Source: Candidatus Peregrinibacteria bacterium | Lineage (GTDB): Bacteria > Patescibacteriota > Gracilibacteria > Peribacterales > Peribacteraceae | Direction: 5' to 3' | Length of the DNA: 39,242 nt | Assembly: GCA_016186175.1 (NCBI GenBank) | Contig: JACPMB010000012.1 | Location: 1-39,242 of the forward strand | In this document: piece after piece, positions 30,699 through 37,774 of the stretch | How the letters are laid out: each line of letters starts with the position of its first letter | Position numbering within the stretch: position 1 is the stretch's first letter | Made by a program: the position numbers and the translations under genes | Notes under the pieces: model-generated | Seen by the model: the letters and a program-made list of their open reading frames with translations, nothing else | What the model was told of the DNA's origin: nothing | Databases searched by the model: none

Positions 30699-32513
30699 CT
30701 AATCCAGCCGGAATTTTTTCAAGTAAGTTTCCGTATCCACTTTCGCCGCTCCCATCATCTTTGCCTTCGAAATCAGGCAATTTCCCATCACCAGATAGTC
30801 CATCTGCGTATGCAAAAAGCAGTTCACGGCGTCTTTCGGACTTTCGACGATCGGCTCGCCGCGCACGTTGAAGGAGGTATTGATTATGACAGGGCATCCG
30901 GTTTTCCTTTCAAATGCCTTGACCAGATCGTAATAGCGCCGGTTCTGGTCGCGACGAATCGTCTGGACCCTGGCGGAGCCGTCCACGTGGGTCACGGCGG
31001 GAATCTCGCTTCTTCGGTGCGCAAGAGTATTGGCGACAAGGAGCATGTACGGACTTTCCCTGTCCAATGCGAAGTATTCGCTTACCCTCTCCTCCAGGAT
31101 TGTCGGCGCGAACGGGCGGAAGCTCTCGCGGAATTTTATTTTCAGGTTCACCTTTCTCCAGTTCTCTTTGTTGCGCGCGTCCGCGAGGATGGAACGGTTC
31201 CCGAGCGATCGGGGGCCGTACTCCATTCTGCCCTGGAACCATCCGATGATTCGGCTGCCGGTTTCTTCTTTCGATGTTTCGGGCCCTTGCACCGGGCACT
31301 CTCCGGCCAGGAGCCCCGCAACGGTCTCCATCAATGCTTCATCATCCAGTTTTTCGTACGGCAAACCCTGTTCTTTCAGATATGCTTCAATTTCTTCCTG
31401 TGTGTAAGCGTTGCCAAGGAACGCGTGTTCCATTTTCGGCAGGCGCGCGCCGCCGTATTCCCGGTGCCAGACCGCCAGAGCCGCGCCCAGCGCGCCTCCG
31501 GCGTCGCCGGCCGCAGGCTGAATGAAAATTTCCTTAAAGAGCCCGGAACGGAGAATTTTCCCGTTTGACACGCAATTAAGCGCAACGCCTCCCGCAAGGC
31601 AAAGATTGTCCGATGGACAGATTTGCCTGGCATACCCGACGATCTTCAGCATGGCCTCCTCAGTTATTTCCTGCAGCGACCTTGCCACATCCTTGTGAAA
31701 TTGCAGCAGCGGGCCCTCCGGCTTGCGTGTCGGCTGCCCAAAAAGCCTCTCAATCTCAGGACCGGTCATGCGCAGCCCGTGCTCAAATGAGAAGTAGCGC
31801 ATATTGAGCCGGAAGCTCCCGTCGTCGCGAATCTCGATCAATTCGCGCATCTCCTTAATATATTTCGGTTCGCCGTAAGGAGCCAGGCCCATCACTTTGT
31901 ACTCGGCGCTGTTCACTTTGAATCCGAGATAATAAGTCAGGGCGGAATAGAGCAGCCCGAGCGAATGGGGAAAATGTATCTCTTTTACAAGTTTCAGGTC
32001 CGTTCCCTTGCCATATCCTATGGCGGCGGTCGCCCACTCACCGACGCCATCGGCAGTCACGACGGTCGAGTCCGGGAATCCCGATGCGTAATAGGCGGAA
32101 GCCGCGTGCGATTCGTGATGGCTCGTAAAGAGCACGGGTCCCTCGTAGCCGAGTTCCTTCCTTATGTTCTGCGGAATCCACAGTTTTTTTTGCATCCACT
32201 CGTGCATCGCGCTGTGATAACTCAAAAATCCGCGAGGCCAGTGTTCTATGTACGTAGGAACTATCCTGTCGAGGAACTTGAGGAGCGGCTTCTCGTAAAA
32301 ACAAACGGCGTCAACGTCTCCGATCGCGATTCCGGCGTGCCTCAACGCATGTTCAACCGCGTTCACAGGAAGGGATTCATCGTGTTTCTTGCGGGTATAC
32401 CGTTCTTCATGCGCGGCGAAAACTATCTCCCCTTCACGCAGAAGACACGTGGCGCTGTCGTGGTAATAGCATGAGACGCCGAGAATATTACGGGGCCTGG
32501 AACCTGGAATCAT
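30699..32513 (-). CDS. O-carbamoyltransferase, NodU/CmcH/SxtI family
   Basis: A 604-residue enzyme that transfers a carbamoyl group from carbamoyl phosphate, through carbamoyl-AMP, to a hydroxyl group. The N-domain is TsaD/HSP70-like: NILGVSCYYHDSATCLL, metal site HHESH (132-136), then TADGVGEWATAAIGYGKG. The C-terminal YrdC-like part has GRMEYGPRSLGNRSILADA, typical of NodU. Length fits the family. Members carbamoylate Nod factors, antibiotics, saxitoxin and capsular sugars. The neighbours here favour a surface glycan. ATG 32513 lies within a run of heptamer units. TACATT about 11 bases upstream is the only -10-like hexamer. Confidence 0.95.
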   Translation of the reverse strand: MIPGSRPRNILGVSCYYHDSATCLLREGEIVFAAHEERYTRKKHDESLPVNAVEHALRHAGIAIGDVDAVCFYEKPLLKFLDRIVPTYIEHWPRGFLSYHSAMHEWMQKKLWIPQNIRKELGYEGPVLFTSHHESHAASAYYASGFPDSTVVTADGVGEWATAAIGYGKGTDLKLVKEIHFPHSLGLLYSALTYYLGFKVNSAEYKVMGLAPYGEPKYIKEMRELIEIRDDGSFRLNMRYFSFEHGLRMTGPEIERLFGQPTRKPEGPLLQFHKDVARSLQEITEEAMLKIVGYARQICPSDNLCLAGGVALNCVSNGKILRSGLFKEIFIQPAAGDAGGALGAALAVWHREYGGARLPKMEHAFLGNAYTQEEIEAYLKEQGLPYEKLDDEALMETVAGLLAGECPVQGPETSKEETGSRIIGWFQGRMEYGPRSLGNRSILADARNKENWRKVNLKIKFRESFRPFAPTILEERVSEYFALDRESPYMLLVANTLAHRRSEIPAVTHVDGSARVQTIRRDQNRRYYDLVKAFERKTGCPVIINTSFNVRGEPIVESPKDAVNCFLHTQMDYLVMGNCLISKAKMMGAAKVDTETYLKKFRLD

Positions 32514-32541
32514 GCGGAATTGAGAATGTAGAATGGGGAAT
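32514..32541. repeat. Four imperfect heptamers between SxtJ-like and carbamoyltransferase genes
   Basis: The units are GCGGAAT, TGAGAAT, GTAGAAT and GGGGAAT (consensus ending GAAT). They fill the whole 29-base gap, so they form the 5' flank of the carbamoyltransferase start. Confidence 0.6.
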
Positions 32542-32542
32542 T

Positions 32543-32776
32543 CTAAAATTGACGATGCAGGTCGCCGGGTTGCGGCGGGGGAACATCAATCCAATAAGTG
32601 TCCGGCGCGCGCGACTTCTTTGCAAAAAGCCGCATGATTTTCAGGATGATCGCATACAAGCCGAATCCTGCGATCCATAGAATCGTGAGAATGACTTTGC
32701 TCATCGCTTTTCCAACTGCCGCGCCGAATATCTTCCATGCGGACCAGAGCCAATTGAACGGAGGAGGAATTTTCAT
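32543..32776 (-). CDS. SxtJ-like small membrane protein
   Basis: A 77-residue protein. The segment WSAWKIFGAAVGKAMSKVIL, one hydrophobic helix (about 25-48), basic KIMRLFAKK and the ending DTYWIDVPPP resemble the C-terminal half of SxtJ-family proteins, which end in a similar S/T-YW motif beside carbamoyltransferases. The usual N-terminal helices of longer members are absent. Function is unknown in the family. A membrane scaffold for the carbamoyltransferase is a guess. It begins 6 bases after the DUF5989 stop and ends 29 bases before the carbamoyltransferase start, so the three are clearly one unit. Confidence 0.75.
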   Translation of the reverse strand: MKIPPPFNWLWSAWKIFGAAVGKAMSKVILTILWIAGFGLYAIILKIMRLFAKKSRAPDTYWIDVPPPQPGDLHRQF

Positions 32777-32782
32777 CTGAAC

Positions 32783-32959
32783 CTAGAATACGGTGTAGAT
32801 CAGCGGCGCCAGCGCCGATCCCTGTGCGAATACAAGAAGCAGGGAAAGCAGCAGAATGATGATCAGGAGAGGAAGCAGCCACCATCGCTTTCGCATGCGG
32901 AGAAACTGCCAAAGCTGGCCGAAGATGGAGAGCCTGCCGATGGCGATTCTGTCGAACAT
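32783..32959 (-). CDS. DUF5989/SxtK-like small membrane protein
   Basis: A 58-residue protein. LSIFGQLWQFLRMRKRWWLL, a single helix rich in Leu/Ile (about 31-48), then FAQGSALAPLIYTVF match the DUF5989 pattern (WxFLRxRK.WWLLP...QGSA.AP.IYTLF). Such proteins are found beside NodU-type carbamoyltransferases and SxtJ. The role is unknown. ATG 32959 fits the family's short N-terminus. An alternative GTG at 32983 has TAAACT four bases upstream and would add eight residues. It heads the minus-strand run and is divergent from the secreted protein gene. Confidence 0.82.
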   Translation of the reverse strand: MFDRIAIGRLSIFGQLWQFLRMRKRWWLLPLLIIILLLSLLLVFAQGSALAPLIYTVF

Positions 32960-33123
32960 ACGACGAACACGGATGGAGTTCACGGGCAGTTTACCAGAAG
33001 ATGAAGCATGGGAATTGCGCGTCGGGCGCAAAAGTTTAAATACAACAAATGTCGTCGGCTGCAAATTGAAATATCCGGCGGATGGAGGATGATTACGGCT
33101 AATTATCCTTTCCGGACGAATCT

Positions 33124-34869
33124 ATGCGCTCCCAAATATTAAAACTTCGCCGAGAGGCGGTGAAAGTTATAAGCGCCTGTACCGTTTTCTTCCTCATGGC
33201 GCCGAGCGCTTCCGCTGCCGTCTTCTTTTGGGTAGGCACCGACGGAAATGGCAATAACAACAGCCAGTGGGAGAATGCAACGAACTGGTCCGCGACACGA
33301 ACGGGAGTCGGCGGAGTCGGCATTCCCGGAGCGGGTGACAAAGCCGTGCTAACGAAAGGAACGGGGTCGCACGTTGTCCGTATCCGCAGCATTCTGAGCG
33401 TTGGAGCAATCGAGCTCAACAATCTCTGGACGGGATCCCTCCTTATAGGCACCGGCACCCTGAAGATCGGCACAGGAGGCTTGAGGATCGGCAGCGGTTA
33501 CTTTGTGGGCGGCACCTCTCCGATCTCGCTCTCGGGGAGCTACACGCAAACGGGAGGCATCGTCCGAGGCCTGCAGGGAACGCTCTCGCTTTCCGGAAGC
33601 ATGACCATCACCACCCCCGGGGCGACGCCGACGTACTTCACTTCCACCGGCACAATCGTTTTCTCCGGTTTTGGCACGCAGACTTTCACCCCGCTCCAAC
33701 GCGGGAGGTTTAAGAACATGATCGTTCGCAATAACGGCAGGAACGGCGCGAACTCCATAGTCATCGCGACCAATAATCTGGCGCTCTCCGGCTCCCTCAC
33801 GATCTCGCAAGGGAGGCTTGATCTAAGCACCAACTCCAAGACGTTGCGAATGAACGGCATAACGATCGCCAATTACGCATCCGGGGCGCTCGTGACCAAC
33901 AGCGACGTGACCAACTCCGGCAGCGTCACCATTTCCGGCTCGTCGCCGACCGTCACGATTTCCGCCGGCACCTGGACGCAGGTTTCCCAAAGCAACACCA
34001 CTCTGAATTTCGCGGGCAAGCCCGTGTATAACTTCACGCTCAACAACACCGGCGTCTCAGGGAGCAAAACCGAGACTCTCGGCGGCGCCCTTAACATGTC
34101 CGGCGCTCTGACCATCACGAGCGGCGTCCTCGATACGAGCACGACCAATTATGGCATGAGCATCACGGGGGCCATGAATAACTCCGGGACATTCAACGCG
34201 AACGGTTCTGCGATAACAGTCGGCGGCAACTGGACGACGCAGGCATCCGGATCGTTCGCCGGAGGAACCAGCACCGTCACCATGAACGGAGCGAACAAAA
34301 CTCTCAGCGGCTCGACGACGTTCTACAGGTTCGTCAAGAGCCCCTCAGGCAACGACACTTTGAACTTCGCGGTCGGGACAACAACGACAACCACGAACAG
34401 GCTGACGCTCGCCAGCGCGGCCGGCACCCTCTCTCTGCGTTCAACGACGAACGGGTCGCGGTACACCGTCGCAGCGGTCGGCAACGTGTACACAATAGGC
34501 ACGCTTGACGTAAAAGACAGCGACGCGTCGTACACGATTGTCTGCCAGGATTGCACGAACAGCGGCAATAACTCCGACGGATGGGTCTTTACCACGACGT
34601 CTGCAAGCACGACGACCACCAGTGGCACGAGTGGAGGCGGCGGCAGTGGAGGCGGCGGAGGCCGTGCGTACCTCAATACAAGCACTCCGGCTCCTGCAAC
34701 TCCGGCTCCGCGCGCGCCGGTCGTTCCCGTAACGAAAGTAACGCCTCCGAATAAGCAGGTTCCCAGGACGCTCAGCGAGCGCCTGCAGGAGCGTAGGCGG
34801 GCACGCGAAGCGGCCCTGACGCGCATCAAAGAGAGGGCTGCGCAGCGGAAAGCGAAGAGCAGGAGGTAA
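33124..34869 (+). CDS. Secreted beta-solenoid-like surface protein, Thr/Ser/Gly-rich
   Basis: A 581-residue exported protein. The signal peptide is residues 1-31 (basic start, hydrophobic ISACTVFFLMAP, cleavage after ASA). The mature start VFFWVGTDGNGNNNSQWENA resembles the strand found at the head of autotransporter-like and Patescibacteria surface proteins. Residues 60-455 are irregular beta repeats such as GTLKIGTGGLRIGSG, GNWTTQASGSFAGGTSTVTM and NKTLSGSTTFYRFVKS, predicting a right-handed solenoid. IVCQDCTNSGNNSDGW follows, with two cysteines. Then come a Gly-rich linker (GGGGSGGGGG), a Pro/Ala segment and an Arg/Lys-rich helical tail. No sortase signal is seen. Function unknown, possibly adhesive or a glycosylation acceptor. 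The 164-base gap upstream (32960-33123) shows only TATCCT 14 bases before the ATG. Confidence 0.88.
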   Translation: MRSQILKLRREAVKVISACTVFFLMAPSASAAVFFWVGTDGNGNNNSQWENATNWSATRTGVGGVGIPGAGDKAVLTKGTGSHVVRIRSILSVGAIELNNLWTGSLLIGTGTLKIGTGGLRIGSGYFVGGTSPISLSGSYTQTGGIVRGLQGTLSLSGSMTITTPGATPTYFTSTGTIVFSGFGTQTFTPLQRGRFKNMIVRNNGRNGANSIVIATNNLALSGSLTISQGRLDLSTNSKTLRMNGITIANYASGALVTNSDVTNSGSVTISGSSPTVTISAGTWTQVSQSNTTLNFAGKPVYNFTLNNTGVSGSKTETLGGALNMSGALTITSGVLDTSTTNYGMSITGAMNNSGTFNANGSAITVGGNWTTQASGSFAGGTSTVTMNGANKTLSGSTTFYRFVKSPSGNDTLNFAVGTTTTTTNRLTLASAAGTLSLRSTTNGSRYTVAAVGNVYTIGTLDVKDSDASYTIVCQDCTNSGNNSDGWVFTTTSASTTTTSGTSGGGGSGGGGGRAYLNTSTPAPATPAPRAPVVPVTKVTPPNKQVPRTLSERLQERRRAREAALTRIKERAAQRKAKSRR

Positions 34870-34890
34870 ACCCTCACCCCCTCACCCCCT
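34870..34890 (+). repeat. CTCACCCC-type tandem spacer
   Basis: Three near-copies of CCCTCAC/CTCACCCC fill the gap between the secreted protein stop and the flavoprotein. The gap contains no stop in the shared reading frame. Confidence 0.45.
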
Positions 34891-36327
34891 CTGTCATCAG
34901 ATCAGATACTCATCCTCGGCGCCGGGCCGTCCGGAATGGCGGCGGCAATGGAACTTTCGCGCGCCGGCAAAACGGTGACTGTAGTGGAAAAAGCGCCGCA
35001 GGTCGGCGGGCTGGCCAGGACGCTCGTTTTCGAGCGGCCGGAAGGCACATACCGGACGGACATCGGGCCGCATCGCTTTTACAGCAAAAACAAGTACCTT
35101 TATGATTTTATCGAAGACCTGCTCGGGGAGCAGTGGAGGGAAGTTCCGCGACTGACGCGTTTTTGCGTTGACGGAAAGTTTTACTTCTACCCGATCCGGT
35201 TTCGCAACGTCCTGTCGCAACTGGGAATGCTCCGCGCATTCATGATGATGCGGGATTACGCGTGGGAACGGCTGCGCAAACTTGTCGCGCCGCGATCCAT
35301 ACATTCATTCGAAGACTACGCCGTCTCGCAGTTCGGGCGCACTCTGGCGGAATTCAACATGCTGAATTACACGGAGAAAATATGGGGCCTTCCATGCGGC
35401 GAAATAAGTGTTGATTGGGCGAACCAGCGCATCGGCGGGCTCAGCCTGTGGGCGGCTCTAAAAAAAGCGGTGTGGAAAAGCAGCGGCCCGAAGACACTGG
35501 TGGATTCCTTTTATTATCCTTCGCTTGGATCCGGCTCGATCTACGAAGCGATACGACGGCGCATCGAGAACAAAGGAAGCGTCATTCACGTCGGTGCGGA
35601 ACCAGTCAGAATTCGATGGAAAGGACGAAAAATCACCGACGTGGATATTCATTGCGGCGAACTTAAGCAGACGTGCAGGCCTCAGCACGTCGTCTCATCC
35701 ATTCCGATCACGCGGGCCGTTGAAATCTTCGATCCGGCTCCTCCTTTGTGCGTGACGGAAGCTGCAAGCCATTTGCGGTTTCGGGCGCAGGTATACCTGT
35801 TTCTCACTGTTCGTCGCGAGAGGATCGTACCGGATAACTGGGTGTATTTCCCCGATAAGAGCGTGCCTTTCGGGCGGATTTCCGAGATGAAAAATTTCAG
35901 CGCGGAGATGTGCCCGCCGGGCCATACTTCGCTCTTCGTCGAATTTTTCTGCTTCGCAGGGGACGAAATCTGGAATGCCGCGAAAGACACACTCTTCTCC
36001 ATGACCGTCGCCGCTCTCGAGCGGCTGCGAGTTCTGGATCGCACGGACGTCACCAGCGCGCACCTATTTCGGCAGTCGCATGTATATCCGCTTTATGATC
36101 TGCATTACTCGGAATATCTCGGCGTCGTTCTCAAATGGCTGGATAATTTCGAAAATTTCCACGCAATCGGCCGGCCAGGGCGTTTTAGATACACTAATCA
36201 GGACCACTCGCTGGAAATGGGCGTTCTGGCCGCGCAGAGCGTGCTGGACGGACGCAGGAGGGACGTGGACGAAGTTACGAAAGAGAATGAGTATTTTGAA
36301 AGGGGATTTGTTCCGGAAAAGAAATAA
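34891..36327 (+). CDS. FAD-dependent oxidoreductase, UDP-galactopyranose mutase-like
   Basis: A flavoprotein of about 478 residues. The dinucleotide motif ILILGAGPSGMAAAMELSRAG and VVEKAPQVGGLARTL (second GG motif) bind FAD. DIGPHRFYSKNKYLYDFIEDL, NYTEKIWGLPCGEIS and the C-terminal FRYTNQDHSLEMGVLAAQSV match the amine-oxidase/UGM-like proteins of glycan loci. The first ATG (34936) would cut through the GxGxxG loop, so translation must start earlier. The only plausible codon after the upstream in-frame TAA (34867) is CTG 34891, giving (M)SSDQILILGAG. The substrate is probably a nucleotide or lipid-linked sugar; unproven. It ends 34 bases before the next start. Confidence 0.85.
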   Translation: MSSDQILILGAGPSGMAAAMELSRAGKTVTVVEKAPQVGGLARTLVFERPEGTYRTDIGPHRFYSKNKYLYDFIEDLLGEQWREVPRLTRFCVDGKFYFYPIRFRNVLSQLGMLRAFMMMRDYAWERLRKLVAPRSIHSFEDYAVSQFGRTLAEFNMLNYTEKIWGLPCGEISVDWANQRIGGLSLWAALKKAVWKSSGPKTLVDSFYYPSLGSGSIYEAIRRRIENKGSVIHVGAEPVRIRWKGRKITDVDIHCGELKQTCRPQHVVSSIPITRAVEIFDPAPPLCVTEAASHLRFRAQVYLFLTVRRERIVPDNWVYFPDKSVPFGRISEMKNFSAEMCPPGHTSLFVEFFCFAGDEIWNAAKDTLFSMTVAALERLRVLDRTDVTSAHLFRQSHVYPLYDLHYSEYLGVVLKWLDNFENFHAIGRPGRFRYTNQDHSLEMGVLAAQSVLDGRRRDVDEVTKENEYFERGFVPEKK

Positions 36328-36349
36328 TGGGCAAAACAGCCCGGCATGG

Positions 36350-36355
36350 TATCGT
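36350..36355 (+). promoter_or_regulatory. -10 hexamer TATCGT, leaderless spacing
   Basis: TATCGT ends 6 bases before ATG 36362, in the 34-base gap after the flavoprotein gene. It sets the GT-C start well inside a longer frame that begins at 36080. Confidence 0.55.
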
Positions 36356-36361
36356 TACCGC

Positions 36362-37669
36362 ATGTTTCGCAATAACGCGCGCCTCGCTCTGCTTGCCATT
36401 ATATTTCTCGGATTCCTTGTCCGCGTGCAGGCGGTCCGGTGGAACTGGTTCATGCACGGAGACGTGATTGACGACGCGTCCGTGGCGGCCTCCTTCCATC
36501 GCGACGGACGGCTGCTGGCGTTCACCGGTCCGGACACCGCCGATCCATCCCTTTATCCGGCGCAACCTGCCACGGGCGGCATCCCGCTTAAGATGCACGG
36601 GCCGCTTCTGCCGGTTATCGGCGCGGCCGTCACGTTACTCCGCGGAGGGTCGTCCGATATCGCCGACGCATTTCTGTCGCTCAGGCTTGTCTCTCTCCTA
36701 CTGGGCGTCCTGATCATCTGGCTGGTTTCCATAATTGTGTCGCGCCTGATCGGCAAATGGGCCGGGGTCGCCGCCGCAGCATGGACGGCTGCGTCCTACG
36801 TTCTAATTGATTACTCCGGTAACGGCGCGCTCTACACGGCGCAGGCCGCGATATACCTGCTTTGGCTTCTTACGGCGATTTCCAGACCATCCTGGTCGCG
36901 CACGATGCTGCTCGGGATCATAGCCGGCGTCGGCTATCTCGCCAATTACCAGTGCATGATCCTGGCGCCAGCCGGAATCCTGATACTTGCATTTGATCAG
37001 CGCCAATGGAGCCGGTTCTTGCTGCACGCGGCGCTGCTCCTCGCTATTGCGGGAATCATTGTGGCGCCGTGGTTTATCCGCAGCTCGCTTATATTCGGCG
37101 ATCCGTTCTATCACCAGAAATGGCAGATGAGGTATGTTTACATCAAAACTGGCATTCAGATTCCCGAAGACGGCGTTATCTCAGTCGGGTTCCGCGACAT
37201 GCTCGGGATTCTCCATAGCGTTTTCACCGTCTGGATTCCGTATAACCTGTACTACGCAGCGCGCAAGCTCTTCATCATTGCGCCCATTGCGTTCTTTTTC
37301 TTCTCGTTCGGTCTGATCGAGATGGCCTTTTCGCCGGAACGGATGCGGAAATTCCGGCCAGTCATCATTCTCCTCGTGCTGCAGGCGATCCTGTATTCCG
37401 CGTGGCCGGTATGGAAATTCAGGTTCTTTGTGCCCCTGATACCGTTCGTCTTCATCCTTGCGTTGGAACAAATCTGGCTGTTCCCGCCGCGATGGCGCCG
37501 GATATCCGCGAGCGCGACGCTGGCCGCCATAATAATAATCGCCGTTTTCACCTACAACGTGCTCCCGACACATACCACCTATTACGACGGCGCTCTGACC
37601 CAGGATGCCTATCACAGTTCCGAGGAACTCACTTTTCTCCGTAGTTGGAAGATTTTCCCTTCTCCATAA
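36362..37669 (+). CDS. GT-C membrane glycosyltransferase (PMT_2-like)
   Basis: A 435-residue polytopic protein. The first helix (7-21, RLALLAIIFLGFLVR) is followed by the external acidic motif HGDVIDDASV (Asp 34, 37, 38), the GT-C catalytic position. Next come LPVIGAAVTLLRG, LLLGVLIIWLVSIIVSRLIG, AAIYLLWLLTAISRP and further helices to about residue 405, then a short tail. It is shorter than the other GT-C proteins here and lacks a large C-terminal domain. It probably transfers a sugar from polyprenyl phosphate. Its TAA stop overlaps the ATG of a 34-codon ORF. Confidence 0.85.
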   Translation: MFRNNARLALLAIIFLGFLVRVQAVRWNWFMHGDVIDDASVAASFHRDGRLLAFTGPDTADPSLYPAQPATGGIPLKMHGPLLPVIGAAVTLLRGGSSDIADAFLSLRLVSLLLGVLIIWLVSIIVSRLIGKWAGVAAAAWTAASYVLIDYSGNGALYTAQAAIYLLWLLTAISRPSWSRTMLLGIIAGVGYLANYQCMILAPAGILILAFDQRQWSRFLLHAALLLAIAGIIVAPWFIRSSLIFGDPFYHQKWQMRYVYIKTGIQIPEDGVISVGFRDMLGILHSVFTVWIPYNLYYAARKLFIIAPIAFFFFSFGLIEMAFSPERMRKFRPVIILLVLQAILYSAWPVWKFRFFVPLIPFVFILALEQIWLFPPRWRRISASATLAAIIIIAVFTYNVLPTHTTYYDGALTQDAYHSSEELTFLRSWKIFPSP

Positions 37670-37773
37670 TGCTTTCTAGAACACTTCTCTTGCTTAAACG
37701 CGGCATGCAAGTGCTTATGGTTTTGATTCTGATATTTGTTTTTGTTGAAGGTGTTCTGATGCGAATGCAGTAG
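37669..37773 (+). CDS. 34-residue hydrophobic small ORF coupled to the GT-C gene
   Basis: The ATG shares one base with the upstream stop (TAATG), a usual sign of translational coupling. The product begins MLSRTLLLLKRG, has one helix (VLMVLILIFVFVEGVL) and ends MRMQ. It could be a small membrane partner of the GT-C enzyme. Alternatively it is the left-over N-terminal anchor of an SGNH protein, since LLA.EG..R-like anchors (compare LTLLAAEGAFRLLG in the convergent gene) look similar. It ends just before the convergent SGNH gene (37775). Confidence 0.5.
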   Translation: MLSRTLLLLKRGMQVLMVLILIFVFVEGVLMRMQ

Positions 37774-37774
37774 A

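Noticed and set aside
29353-30702. 449-codon plus-strand frame opposite the SGNH and methyltransferase genes
   Set aside because: It lies antisense to two well-supported proteins, has no recognisable motif and reflects the GC-rich codon pattern of the other strand.
34870-34890. CTCACCCC run considered as a CRISPR or regulatory array
   Set aside because: Units are only 7-8 bases and contiguous with no spacers; it is a simple tandem spacer.
36080-36361. N-terminal extension of the last GT-C gene into the flavoprotein
   Set aside because: It is out-of-frame overlap with a conserved gene; TATCGT and ATG 36362 define the start.
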